Positions 35,014 to 45,331 of a DNA stretch of 64,000 nucleotides are shown here, in pieces. Below the pieces are notes generated by a model. The model had not been told where the DNA came from, did not search any database, and worked only from the letters and a program-made list of their open reading frames with translations. Origin of the DNA: JAJEDW01 sp963555775 (lineage in GTDB: Bacteria > Acidobacteriota > Terriglobia > 20CM-2-55-15). The translations under genes were made by a program, and so were the position numbers. Numbering within the stretch: the first letter of the stretch is position 1; every line of letters begins with the position of its first letter. Location: positions 248,001 through 312,000 of the forward strand of contig CAUVWY020000003.1 of assembly GCA_963555775.3 (NCBI GenBank), written 5' to 3'.

Positions 35014-36243
35014 TTAATCTTGTCGGGCCATCAGCGCCTCGATTTCGGCGATCTCTCGCGGAAAATCCGAAAGCATGCGATGGCCGTCTTCGGTCACAAC
35101 GACGTCATCTTCGATGCGAACGCCGATGTTTTCCTCCGGAATATAGATTCCGGGTTCAACGGTAAGAACCATGTTGGGTTCCAACGATGTCCGGGTGTCG
35201 CCGACGTCATGCACGTATAGTCCGATGTAATGGCTCGTTCCATGAATGAAGTATTCACCGTAGCCGGCCGCGTCGATATATTCCCGAGCCGCCGAATGGA
35301 TGCTGTTCGGCCCGTTCAGGCGCGCCCCGGGGCGAACCTGGGCCAGCGCGGCTTCCTGGGCGCCGAGCACGATCCGATAGATCTCCCGCTGTCGATCGGT
35401 GAACCGTCCGTTGACAGGATAAGTGCGTGTGACGTCGGCGGCGTAGCCGCTGTATTCCGCTCCGATGTCGACGACAACCAGATCCCCGTCGCGCATCTGC
35501 CGGTCATTGCGATCGTAGTGGAGAATAGTTGAGAAGGGGCCCGAGCCGACGATTGAGGGGAACGCCGGGCGTTCAGCCCCGTTTCGCCGGAATTCGTACT
35601 CAATGATCGCTTCGGCCTCATATTCCATGACACCGGGCCGGATCATGCCCGCCGCGGCCCGATGGGCCTGGATCGTGATGTCGATCGCCTTCGCCAGAAG
35701 GTCCATCTCGGTGTCGGATTTGACCAGGCGCATCCTCGCGATCGCGCCGCCCACGTCCTGAAACTCCGACTGCAGCGCGATTGCGCGCAAACGGGCCATG
35801 TTTTCACTCTGACTGGTGATGGTATGGATAGCCTCGGCATCTCGGGCGACATCCCGGAATCGGGTTTCGAACTCGTCGAGCGGGAGCACTGTGGCCACAC
35901 CTGTTTCTTCGGAGGCTTCAGGGCCGGGTCCCAGTTTGGCCCCCGTCCATCGCTCCTCGTCGGCGTCGCGCGACGGAATGAACAGGAACTCTTCCATGCG
36001 ATCGCCGGTGGACTCCAACAACAGAATCGCATTCGGTTCCGTGAATCCCGTCAGATAGTAGAAGTTGTCATCCTGTTGGTACTCGACCAGATCACTGGGA
36101 GGAGCGGCAAAGATCACGACCGCGCCACCCAGTTCGCCTGCCAGTTGTTGTCGCCTGCCACGGTAGGTTTCCAGCGGTTCCCGTTCGATCGCAAAAGAGG
36201 ACGTTGCGACCATCAGCAGCACCGCGATTGCGCTTCGTTTCAT
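35014..36243 (-). CDS. Exported Xaa-Pro aminopeptidase (M24)
   Basis: A 409-residue metallopeptidase with a short signal peptide (MKRSAIAVLLMVATSSFA). The creatinase-type N-domain (about 20-180) precedes the pita-bread fold. The dinuclear metal ligands are visible at D259 and D270 (VVVDIGAEYSGYAADVTRTY), H338 (HGTSHYIGLYVHD), E363 (TVEPGIYI) and E378 (GVRIEDDVVV). It should remove N-terminal residues before proline in the periplasm. It lies between ubiA and efp with 10 and 27 bp gaps, so the three are probably cotranscribed. Confidence 0.92.
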   Translation of the reverse strand: MKRSAIAVLLMVATSSFAIEREPLETYRGRRQQLAGELGGAVVIFAAPPSDLVEYQQDDNFYYLTGFTEPNAILLLESTGDRMEEFLFIPSRDADEERWTGAKLGPGPEASEETGVATVLPLDEFETRFRDVARDAEAIHTITSQSENMARLRAIALQSEFQDVGGAIARMRLVKSDTEMDLLAKAIDITIQAHRAAAGMIRPGVMEYEAEAIIEYEFRRNGAERPAFPSIVGSGPFSTILHYDRNDRQMRDGDLVVVDIGAEYSGYAADVTRTYPVNGRFTDRQREIYRIVLGAQEAALAQVRPGARLNGPNSIHSAAREYIDAAGYGEYFIHGTSHYIGLYVHDVGDTRTSLEPNMVLTVEPGIYIPEENIGVRIEDDVVVTEDGHRMLSDFPREIAEIEALMARQD

Positions 36244-36253
36244 ACGAACTCCC

Positions 36254-37105
36254 TCAGGCGATCAGGATGTCGGTTGCGATTGCCGCCAGCAGCAACAGGC
36301 CGACATATCCATTCAGATTGAACGCCATATTCACCCGGCTCAGATCGTCGGGGCGAACAATGCGATGTTCCCAGTACAGTATGGCCGCAAACGATGCGAT
36401 TCCCGCGTAGGCCAAGATGCCGAGCCCGCCCAGTCGAGCGACACCCGCAAGCAGAAAGACCGTGCCGACATGGAAAGCCGACGATACCTTCAACGCCGTG
36501 GCGGCGCCCCATCGGGAGGGCATCGAAAAGAGCTTCGCCTTCCTGTCAAAGGCGGTGTCCTGGCACGCATAGATGATATCGAAACCCCCAATCCAGAACA
36601 TCACTGCGCCGGTCAGCAGCATCGGTGTCAGGGCAAATTCCCCTCGAATGGCAACCCAGGCGCCCAGGGGGGCGAGACCGATCGCAAACCCGAGCGCCAG
36701 ATGGCTCAACGACGTGAACCGCTTGGTATAGGAATACCCGAACAGTATAGCCAGCACCGGAACGGACAAATACAGGCATAGTCGATTCAACATACCCGCC
36801 GAGACAATGAAGAGCGCCGACATCGCCACGGTGAACGACACGGCAAAACTCATCGTCAACTTTCCGGCGGGGAGGGCTCGAATCCTGGTGCGGGGATTCG
36901 CCGCATCGAATTCAAGATCTACGATCCGGTTGAATGTCATTGCCGCGCTGCGCGCGCCAAACATCGACAGAACGATCCAGAGCAGACGGTCCCATCCGGG
37001 CAGCCCGTCCGCGGCCATGAGGGTTGCAATGAGGGCGAACGGAAGCGCGAAGACCGTGTGTTCGAACTTGATCATTTCCAGCGTTGTTTTGAGGTTGCTC
37101 AACAC
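36254..37105 (-). CDS. ubiA: UbiA-family prenyltransferase
   Basis: A 283-residue polytopic membrane enzyme that prenylates an aromatic acid in quinone synthesis. The first Asp motif is N59RIVDLEFDAANPR (NxxxDxxxD) and the second is DIIYACQDTAFDRKA near residue 178. About eight hydrophobic segments surround them. It is closest to 4-hydroxybenzoate polyprenyltransferases, but similar enzymes serve the futalosine menaquinone route, so the exact substrate is open. It starts 140 bp from divergent larB. Confidence 0.87.
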   Translation of the reverse strand: MLSNLKTTLEMIKFEHTVFALPFALIATLMAADGLPGWDRLLWIVLSMFGARSAAMTFNRIVDLEFDAANPRTRIRALPAGKLTMSFAVSFTVAMSALFIVSAGMLNRLCLYLSVPVLAILFGYSYTKRFTSLSHLALGFAIGLAPLGAWVAIRGEFALTPMLLTGAVMFWIGGFDIIYACQDTAFDRKAKLFSMPSRWGAATALKVSSAFHVGTVFLLAGVARLGGLGILAYAGIASFAAILYWEHRIVRPDDLSRVNMAFNLNGYVGLLLLAAIATDILIA

Positions 37106-37245
37106 GGTGCTTCATCCCCCCGACATCTTCCCCGACTGGCCGGGCAACCCCCAAGATAGCCAGTATTCGGCTGGGGCGGCTACAAATCTTCCGGTCGGGG
37201 TATAGTTGCCTGATTTCGATCGAGTGTGCTCAGAATAAGGGAAAC

Positions 37246-37991
<746 letters not shown>

Positions 37992-37995
<4 letters not shown>

Positions 37996-40370
37996 CCTCT
38001 ACCGTCCCGGAATTCTCCCTCGAATCGCTTGAATTTCCCCGTCTGAAGGAACTCCTCGCACGGTACGTGGGAAGCGACATGGGCCGTCGACGTCTGGACC
38101 AACTGCGACCGACGAACGATCTTGCGAATCTGGAGCGACTGCACGCCCTCAATCGGGAGGCGATGCGATATTTGCGGGAAAACCGCGTGGGTTTCGCCGA
38201 CATCCCGTTGCTGGGAGCGCTGCTTCCACGTTTGGGACTCGCCGGAATCACTCTGGAGATTTTCGAGGTCGAGGCTGTCCGGGATTTTCTCGGCGAGGTG
38301 ACCGGGTTTCGGACACGCTGGAGCGACGACGTTGCCGAGTACCCGCTTCTGGCCGAAAAAACCCGGCGGTTTCCCAACTTCAAAGCCCTGGCTTCATTGC
38401 TTCATCGGGCCGTCGGCGGGGGCGAGATCAACGAAGACTACAGCCCCGATCTCAAAAGCATTCGGCGGGAAACGGAAAGGGTGCGGCATCGCCTGAACCG
38501 CAAGCTGGAGTCCATGGTCAAAGACCCGCAGCATGCAGACCACCTGCAGGACAAGCTGGTGACGATTCGGAACGGCCGATACGTGATTCCCGTTCGCGTG
38601 GGGCAAAGGCGTGCAGTGGACGGCATCGTGCATGGTTCTTCGTCCAGCGGTGCGACTGTCTTCATGGAACCGCTCGATACGCTCGAGATGAACAATGAAC
38701 TGGTCCGTTTGCTCGAGCGGGAAGAGCGGGAAATCCGGCGGATTCTGGGAGAATTGACCGATCGGATTCGGAACTCCGCGGACGAACTCAACGTTGCGGC
38801 CGGCCTTTGGGCTGATTTGGAGGTTCTCTTCGGAATTGCGCGGTTCGGTCGGGATTTCGATTGTGCGGCACCGGTTTTTTCAGATGGAGAGATGGCATTG
38901 ACACGGGCATGCCACCCGTTGCTTCTGGACCAATTGAGAAGATCCCCCGGCGCAAGCGAAAAGATGGTGCCGCTCGAACTCACGTTGGACGCGAACGATC
39001 GGATTCTGGTGATCAGCGGCCCCAACGCCGGGGGCAAGACCGTTGTCCTGAAGACCGTGGGACTGTTCACGCTGATGGCGCAGTCGGGCATCCCGGTACC
39101 CGCGGAAAGGGCGGTGTTGCCCCTGTGCGACCACGTTCTCGCCGATATCGGCGACCGACAGTCGATTGCCAACCAGCTCAGCACATTCTCGGCTCACATT
39201 CTTTCAATTTCGAAGATGGTAACGCTGGCGAGCGCGCGGTCGTTGATTTTTATGGACGAGATTGGGAGCAGCACCGAACCCGCCGAAGGCGCGGCATTGG
39301 CCGTGGCGGTTCTCGATCATTTTCGTAACGTCGGTTCCCGGACCGTCGCGACCACCCACTACAACCGGTTGAAAATGTATGCCGAGACGACATCCGGCGT
39401 GCGGAACGCCGCGATGGAATTCAACGAGGAAACGCTCGAGCCAACATACCGGTTGATCCACGGTCTTGCCGGCCAATCCAGCGGCCTGAAGATCGCAGAA
39501 CGGCTGAAGCTGCCCGGTGCGCTGATAGCCGTCGCACGCGATGCCCTCGACCGCACCGAGTTGGATGCGGCGCGTTACGTCGAAGAGTTGAAGGCACGGG
39601 TTGCGAACCTGGAAAACGAAAAAGACGAACTCGAAGCCGAGAAGGCGACCTTTGAACGGTGGAAGCGGGACACGTCGCGCCGAATAGAAGACGAGAGAAA
39701 AAAGGAACTGGCGCGTGTCGAAAAACAACTTGACGCGATTGTCGGCAAGATTCGAATTGGCGCCTCCGACGAGTTGAAGGCACTCGGCGCCATGGCGGTC
39801 AATCGGTTTGACAAGAAGCTGAAACGGGCGCGTGTGGACGCCGGCGCGGCCCTCCGCCGCGAAGCGTCGAAGAGTCGGAATCCCGTCGAACCGACAGCGC
39901 CCGCCGGCCCGGACCTCGGCCCGCAGTCGGTCAAAGCCGGTTTCAGAGTTCGCGTGCAGTCGCTTGGCGTGGAGGGCACGGTTTCGAACGTCTCCGAACG
40001 GGAAGTCGAAGTCGTTGTGGGAAACATGAAGGTACGTCGCCCGTTCAACGACATCGCAATCGTCGATTCCGGGGCGATCTCCCTGCCCAGAAACGTCAGC
40101 TTCGACTTCAAGAGCAAGGATATGGATTCCAACGAAATCAAGCTGATCGGTTTGGATGCCGACGAGGCCCGGGACAAGCTCGACAAGTTCCTTGACGATG
40201 CGTTTCTTGCGCGCCTGGCGATGGTGCGGGTCATCCACGGGCATGGGATGGGAGTCCTGCGCCGGACGGTCCGCGAAGTGCTCGAATCCAGTCCCCACAT
40301 CGATCGATTCGAGGCCGCGCCTCCTAACCAGGGCGGAACCGGCGCCACCTTGGCCTATTTGAAAGATTGA
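37992..40370 (+). CDS. mutS2: MutS2 / Smr-domain ATPase
   Basis: A 792-residue MutS paralog. The ATPase shows Walker A GPNAGGKTVVLKT near residue 342 and downstream FMDEIGSSTEPAEGAALA (Walker B). A long coiled-coil clamp (KARVANLENEKDELEAEKAT) covers about 530-620, and a C-terminal Smr nuclease domain follows (DEARDKLDKFLDDA, RVIHGHGMGVLRR near 745). MutS2 acts in recombination control and in collided-ribosome rescue. It is translationally coupled to larB, an unusual pairing with no obvious functional link. Confidence 0.95.
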
Positions 40371-40466
40371 GACCAGAAGATTTCACGTTGGAAATCCGGA
40401 CACTTCCCGTCGAAGACGCCTTCCTGAAGTCAGCAGTCCGTGGTCGAATCGGATCGACAGAATAGA

Positions 40467-40495
40467 TTGCCATCGAGGCGTCCACGGCTTAAAAT
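40467..40495 (+). promoter_or_regulatory. Probable sigma-70 promoter for dnaG
   Basis: TTGCCA at 40467-40472, a 17-bp spacer, and TAAAAT at 40490-40495, about 40 bp upstream of the dnaG ATG. Good match to the vegetative consensus and correctly oriented. Confidence 0.6.
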
Positions 40496-40534
40496 GTTTA
40501 CTTCCTGTTTTTGTGAGACGGTCAGCTATCCCGG

Positions 40535-42238
40535 ATGAAAAACATTGCTGAATCGATCCGCTTTTCCGCGGATATCGTTCGCGTTGTCGGCGACTACGTG
40601 TCGTTGAAGAAGAGCGGCGCCAACCTCATGGGGCTCTGTCCCTTTCACGGCGAAAAGACACCTTCATTCTCCGTTCACGGCGAAAAGCAGTATTTTCATT
40701 GCTTCGGGTGCGGCGTTGGCGGCGACGTCTTCAAGTTCGTCCAGCTTATTGAACAGGTTTCGTTTCCCGAATCGATCAGGATCGTCGCCGAGAAGTGCGG
40801 CATTCCGCTGCCTCGACCCTCCGCTGAAGACGACAGGTCGCTACGGGAGCGGGATGGCTTGCTGGAGATCTACGAGCGTGCCGCCGATTTCTATCGTCGG
40901 TGCCTGGGCACGCCCGAAGCCGCCGACGCGCGCCGCATCCTTGAAGATCGCCAGGTCGAGCCGGAGTTCGCCGAACGGTTCGGAATCGGTTACGCTCCCC
41001 AGTACGGTCTGCTGAAAACGCTCAATCCCGAAGAGCCAAACAAAACAGGCCTGTTTTCAAAGAACGACCGGGGTGAGGTCTACGATCGCTTTCGCCGGCG
41101 GTTGATGTTTCCGATATGGAACGAGCGTGGAAAGGTGATCGCGTTCGGGGGCCGCATTGTCGGTGACGGCGAGCCCAAGTATCTCAATTCGCCGGAATCC
41201 CCTCTTTATTCAAAGTCGTTCGTACTCTATGGGCTGCACTTCGCGAAGAAACAGGCGCGCGAGGCCGGAAAGATGGTTGTTGTCGAAGGCTATTTCGACG
41301 TTCTCAGCCTCCACCAGAACGGGATTCAAAATGTGGTCGCGTCATGCGGAACCAGCCTGACTCCGCAGCAGGTGAGCATCCTGTCCCGTCATGTTCCCGA
41401 AGTTGTCGTGAATTATGACCCCGACGCGGCCGGACAAAGGGCTGCCAGCCGGTCGATCGAGCGTCTTCTGGAACGCGGTCTGACTGTGCGCATTCTCCGG
41501 TTGCCCGGTGGCCTCGATCCCGACGATTTCGTTCGCCGCGAGGGGCCCGATGCGTACCGCGCACTTCTGGACAAGGCACCCTATTTCTGGGAGCACCTCA
41601 TCGCGGAGGCCCATCGGCAGGAGGATCTGACGCGACCTGAAGTCAAATCCCGCGTTGTCGGTGAAATCCTCGGTTACGTCCGCAGCATTTCGGACCGTCT
41701 GGTGCAGTCGGAGATTGCACGATCGGTGGCTGACAGATTTGGAATTCCGGCCGACATTGCCATGGAGCAACTCAGGACAGGCCGCCAGAGGAAGGTTTCC
41801 ACGACGGGGCGTCCGGCGCTAAAGCGCAGATTGAGCGCCGCCGAGAAACAGATCATTCATGCCGTGGCAGGAAATCCCGAGGTTGCTACTCCCCTCGGCG
41901 ATTTCCTGGTTAACGATTTTCTGAACGATGTCTGGTCCGGTCCGGTGATCGAGAAGCTGATCCGGAACCCGGGTCTGGACATCGAACGCGCGATGGACGA
42001 CCTCGGGGATACCGATCTGGAACAGGCGGTACGGGCTGCCGTAATGGAGCCGTATGGCACGGTGTCTCTCGAAATGGCGGTTGTTTCGATGGGCTGTCTG
42101 TATGAAGAATATCTTTCGAAGGAAGAACGGCAGCTACAGGAGCAGTTCAGACAGTGCACCGGGCCGGCGCCGACGGAGCTTCTCGAAAGGAAAATGCAAA
42201 TACTCAAGCAGAAGACCCAGTTACGTCAAATTCATTGA
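40535..42238 (+). CDS. dnaG: DNA primase
   Basis: Makes RNA primers at the replication fork; 567 residues. The CHC2 zinc finger is visible (C35, H38, C56, C59 in LCPFHGEKTPSF...FHCFGCG). Next come the RNA-polymerase core with the RxGGR element (IAFGGRIVGDGEPKYLNSPE), the Toprim acidic centre VVVEGYFDVLS near residue 249 with NYDPDAAG, and a helicase-binding helical C-terminus. No strong ribosome site precedes the ATG. rpoD follows 212 bp later, the usual macromolecular-synthesis order, but without rpsU. Confidence 0.97.
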   Translation: MKNIAESIRFSADIVRVVGDYVSLKKSGANLMGLCPFHGEKTPSFSVHGEKQYFHCFGCGVGGDVFKFVQLIEQVSFPESIRIVAEKCGIPLPRPSAEDDRSLRERDGLLEIYERAADFYRRCLGTPEAADARRILEDRQVEPEFAERFGIGYAPQYGLLKTLNPEEPNKTGLFSKNDRGEVYDRFRRRLMFPIWNERGKVIAFGGRIVGDGEPKYLNSPESPLYSKSFVLYGLHFAKKQAREAGKMVVVEGYFDVLSLHQNGIQNVVASCGTSLTPQQVSILSRHVPEVVVNYDPDAAGQRAASRSIERLLERGLTVRILRLPGGLDPDDFVRREGPDAYRALLDKAPYFWEHLIAEAHRQEDLTRPEVKSRVVGEILGYVRSISDRLVQSEIARSVADRFGIPADIAMEQLRTGRQRKVSTTGRPALKRRLSAAEKQIIHAVAGNPEVATPLGDFLVNDFLNDVWSGPVIEKLIRNPGLDIERAMDDLGDTDLEQAVRAAVMEPYGTVSLEMAVVSMGCLYEEYLSKEERQLQEQFRQCTGPAPTELLERKMQILKQKTQLRQIH

Positions 42239-42288
42239 GCAGTCGACTACGATCGGAACTTTTTTGCGGACAAAGCGCAGATAAATCA

Positions 42289-42316
42289 TTGAAAAAAGAC
42301 ATTTTCGCCCTATTCT
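42289..42316 (+). promoter_or_regulatory. Probable promoter for rpoD
   Basis: TTGAAA at 42289-42294, 16-bp spacer, TATTCT at 42311-42316, followed by a roughly 130-base untranslated leader to the rpoD start at 42451. The leader shows no structure I can name. Confidence 0.5.
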
Positions 42317-42450
42317 GGTTATCTGGCTTTACCATAATTCGATGACCCCTAGAGCGTTCAGCGCCCTATGCTGCACCGTCGCCACACATGCCAAGACGGT
42401 AAAAACGCTGCTAAGTGCGTGAATTACGGGTCGTTACGACTTGGAGGACC

Positions 42451-44139
42451 ATGGAACTCGAAGACAGGTACGATGGAGTTCAGAAGCTCATCGACATAGG
42501 TCGGGAGAAGGGATACCTCTCCTATGAGGAAGTAAGCGAGCATATTCCGTCGGAGGTCGCAGCGTCGGCCGAGGCTCTCGACGGCCTGTTCGCTGCGTTC
42601 GGTGCGGCTGGAATCGAAGTCATTGAAGGTGAAACCAACGGCGTCAACGGCCGAAGCGGGGGGGCGAAATCCCGTCGCGATGCCCAACTGGATCTGACGC
42701 CGGGATCGCTGGAAAAAACCAACGATCCCGTGCGCATGTATCTCCGCGAAATGGGCACGGTTCCGCTGCTGACGCGGGACGGTGAGGTCGAGATCGCCAA
42801 GCGGATCGAGCGGGGCCAACTCAGGGTTCTGCAGGCGCTTTCCCGCACGCCCATCGTCATCAATGAAATCATGGAGTTGGGAGAACGCCTCAAGTCGGAT
42901 TCCAGCATCATCAAGGATCTGGCGACGTTCACCGATGAAGATCACACCGAGTCCAGGATTCAAGCGAAACACCGGCAGGTTGCCGAAACGATCGCCGAGA
43001 TCGGCAAGGGTTACCGAATTGGCAACGAACTGCGCGCGAACCTGGATGCCCTTTCGAGGACCCGTAAACCCCGGGAGTACCGGAAGGCGGGCTGGAAGTT
43101 GGGCCGCCAACGAGTGAACCTATCGAACCTCGTCCGCACACTGACCTATTCCACCAACGAAAAGGCACGGCTGACGAAACTGGTTCACGAAGCGGTGTCC
43201 AGGGTTCGCCCTCTGGAGCGGGAATTGGCACGCCTTGAGCGGAAGGCGGACTACACAAAGAAAGCATCGAATCTGAAACTTGTCCGGAAGGAAATCCGCG
43301 CGGTCAAGGGACTCCTCCAGGACTTTCAGGACGAGCACAAGATGTCGGCTCTCGAAGTGCGGCGCACGCTGCAAGCGATCGTACGCGGCCAGATCGAAGC
43401 CGAGAACGCCAAGAGAGAACTGGTCGAGGCCAACCTCCGGCTCGTCGTTTCGATTGCAAAGAAATACACGAACCGTGGACTGCAGTTCCTCGACCTGATC
43501 CAGGAAGGCAACATCGGTTTGATGAAAGCGGTCGACAAATTCGAGTACCGGCGTGGGTACAAATTTTCAACCTATGCCACATGGTGGATCCGCCAGGCCA
43601 TTACGCGTGCAATCGCCGATCAGGCGCGGACGATCCGTATTCCGGTCCACATGATCGAAACGATCAACAAGCTCATTCGGACTTCTCGCGCTCTGGTTCA
43701 GGAACTTGGCCGCGAGCCCACGAGTGAAGAGATCGCCGAGCGCATGGATATCGCGGTTTCCAAGGTTCGCAAGGTGCTCAAGATCGCACAGGAACCGATA
43801 TCGCTGGAAACACCGATCGGAGAGGAAGAAGATTCCCATCTCGGTGACTTCATCGAAGACCGCGGTGTCGTGTCTCCGTCGGATGCGGTGATCAACATCA
43901 ACCTGAAAGAAATGACCGAACAGGTTCTGAACACGTTGACTCCACGCGAAGAACGCGTCATCAAGATGCGGTTCGGTCTCGAAGACGGAACGGAGCACAC
44001 CTTGGAAGAAGTTGGCCAGAACTTCGCCGTGACCCGTGAACGCATCCGCCAGATCGAAGCCAAGGCCCTGCGGAAGCTGAGGCATCCCAGCCGCAGCCGC
44101 CGCCTCAGGGCATTCCTTGACGGAACCAGCAGAGACTGA
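42451..44139 (+). CDS. rpoD: Primary RNA polymerase sigma factor
   Basis: Housekeeping sigma-70 of about 562 residues. Region 1.2 begins DPVRMYLREMGTVPLLTRDG. The core is NLRLVVSIAKKYTNRGLQFL, DLIQEGNIGLMKAVDKFEYR and YATWWIRQAITRAIADQART (regions 2.1-2.4). Region 3 is PVHMIETINKL, and region 4 is LTPREERVIKMRFGLEDG with RERIRQIEAKALRKLRHPSR. A 150-residue insert of charged helices lies between regions 1.2 and 2. The ATG at 42451 has TTGGAGG 4 bp upstream, which decides against a GTG at 42415. Confidence 0.97.
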   Translation: MELEDRYDGVQKLIDIGREKGYLSYEEVSEHIPSEVAASAEALDGLFAAFGAAGIEVIEGETNGVNGRSGGAKSRRDAQLDLTPGSLEKTNDPVRMYLREMGTVPLLTRDGEVEIAKRIERGQLRVLQALSRTPIVINEIMELGERLKSDSSIIKDLATFTDEDHTESRIQAKHRQVAETIAEIGKGYRIGNELRANLDALSRTRKPREYRKAGWKLGRQRVNLSNLVRTLTYSTNEKARLTKLVHEAVSRVRPLERELARLERKADYTKKASNLKLVRKEIRAVKGLLQDFQDEHKMSALEVRRTLQAIVRGQIEAENAKRELVEANLRLVVSIAKKYTNRGLQFLDLIQEGNIGLMKAVDKFEYRRGYKFSTYATWWIRQAITRAIADQARTIRIPVHMIETINKLIRTSRALVQELGREPTSEEIAERMDIAVSKVRKVLKIAQEPISLETPIGEEEDSHLGDFIEDRGVVSPSDAVININLKEMTEQVLNTLTPREERVIKMRFGLEDGTEHTLEEVGQNFAVTRERIRQIEAKALRKLRHPSRSRRLRAFLDGTSRD

Positions 44140-44290
44140 TTGATGGCCCGTCGCTGGCAAAGGGCCGAATGTCATTACATTTGGCCGCCGAAGGGGTCAA
44201 AAAAACAGAAAATCGCAGGCACACATAGCGATACGCCGTGGATTCGGCCGGTAGCGCGGGGCGCCGGGATGAATCGACGGTTCGTACTTC

Positions 44291-44364
44291 GGGCCCATAG
44301 CTCAGTTGGTTAGAGCTCCCGGCTCATAACCGGGCAGTCGTAGGTTCAAGTCCTACTGGGCCCA
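44291..44364 (+). tRNA. tRNA with CAU anticodon (probable Ile2, else elongator Met)
   Basis: Full cloverleaf: acceptor arm GGGCCCA (44291-44297) pairs with TGGGCCC (44357-44363), discriminator A44364. The D arm is AGCTCAGTTGGTTAGAGCT, the anticodon stem is CCGG with loop CTCATAA, and the T arm is GTAGG-TTCAAGT-CCTAC. CCA is not encoded. The C4/C5 acceptor pairs and the CUCAUAA loop resemble tRNA-Ile2, whose C34 becomes lysidine, more than elongator Met, but this is by eye. The next gene begins 8 bp later. Confidence 0.93.
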
Positions 44365-44371
44365 CTAAAAA

Positions 44372-45103
44372 ATGAACTCCGATCTCAAGAAACTTATTCG
44401 TCTCCAGCAAATCGACCTTGCAATCGCGCAGTATCGTGACGAAACAGCGGCCTTTCCGGCCAGATCCAGGGCGTTGGACGAAAAGCTTGCCTCGGCTCTC
44501 GAAACCGTAGAAAACGCCAAGGCCGCCATTCGGGAGACAAATGCCAGCCGCAAGCATCACGAATCGCGGGTGGCCGACCTGGAAGCCAGTGTTTCGAGGT
44601 ATCGAGAGCAGTTGATGTCAGTCAAGACGAATGAAGAATACAAGGCAATGAACAAGGAGATCGCGTTCAACCAGCAAGCCATCGACGAAGAAGAAGATCA
44701 GATTCTGGCGATGATGGAGCAGGCTGAATCCCTGGCGGAAGAGCTGAAGACAGCCGAAGAAGCTCTGGCCGAAGACAAGAAAATGGTTGGCGTCGAGCGC
44801 GGCAAGCTGGAAGAACTGAACGCCAGGGACATCGAGACGCTCGAAGCATACATCCGGGAGCGACACGAATTGGTTCCGGGCATCGATGAAGATGCGTTCG
44901 ATCAATACGAACGTGTCCGGAAGGCGCGGGACGGCGTGGCGCTGGCCAAGGCAACTGATGAAACCTGCCTCGTCTGTAACGTGCGAATGCGACCGCAGCG
45001 TTTCCAGAATGTGCGGCGGAACGATACGATCATCCCCTGCGAAAGTTGTGGCCGGATCCTCTACGATCCGGAAAACATGGACCATCCCTTCGAAATCGCG
45101 TGA
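44372..45103 (+). CDS. cdsZ: Coiled-coil zinc-ribbon protein (CdsZ-like)
   Basis: A 243-residue protein with a long helical hairpin (residues 5-180; LEASVSRYREQLMSVKTNEE) and a C-terminal C4 zinc ribbon: CLVC near residue 200 and CESCGRILY near 222. This is the zf-RING_7 architecture found in many bacteria, with nucleic-acid or GTPase-related roles proposed. It starts only 8 bp after the tRNA, so it may share its transcript. Confidence 0.85.
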   Translation: MNSDLKKLIRLQQIDLAIAQYRDETAAFPARSRALDEKLASALETVENAKAAIRETNASRKHHESRVADLEASVSRYREQLMSVKTNEEYKAMNKEIAFNQQAIDEEEDQILAMMEQAESLAEELKTAEEALAEDKKMVGVERGKLEELNARDIETLEAYIRERHELVPGIDEDAFDQYERVRKARDGVALAKATDETCLVCNVRMRPQRFQNVRRNDTIIPCESCGRILYDPENMDHPFEIA

Positions 45104-45142
45104 CGGTTTCTGAACGATGGCATCGCGAATGGCGGACGTGCA

Positions 45143-45331
45143 ATGACGGCGACCGTCGCTAACCTGAACATCTTGCCGGCGCATCGGATCGAAATCCGGG
45201 GGATTGACACCCGTTCCGGGCCTTGGATTGAACGTTTACGCCGCGAAATCAACAGCGATGCCAGCCGGACACCTGATGAAACGATTGACGCGACGACGAA
45301 AAACGTGACCCGAGAGCAGGTCGATGCCTGA
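45143..45331 (+). CDS. Possible small coupled gene before leuS
   Basis: A 62-residue frame (MTATVANLNILPAHRIEIRG...NVTREQVDA) whose last codons overlap the leuS start (ATGCCTGA). No domain is recognised and its ribosome site is weak. It could be a leader peptide or chance. It fills most of the 220-bp gap between cdsZ and leuS. Confidence 0.28.
   Translation: MTATVANLNILPAHRIEIRGIDTRSGPWIERLRREINSDASRTPDETIDATTKNVTREQVDA

Noticed and set aside
36254..37105. Calling the prenyltransferase specifically menaquinone (MenA or MqnP)
   Set aside because: Asp motifs alone do not distinguish substrates, and no other quinone gene is present in the window.
44150..44215. Terminator after rpoD
   Set aside because: A GGCC-AATGT hairpin exists near 44163-44188, but it is followed by A residues rather than T on the coding strand.
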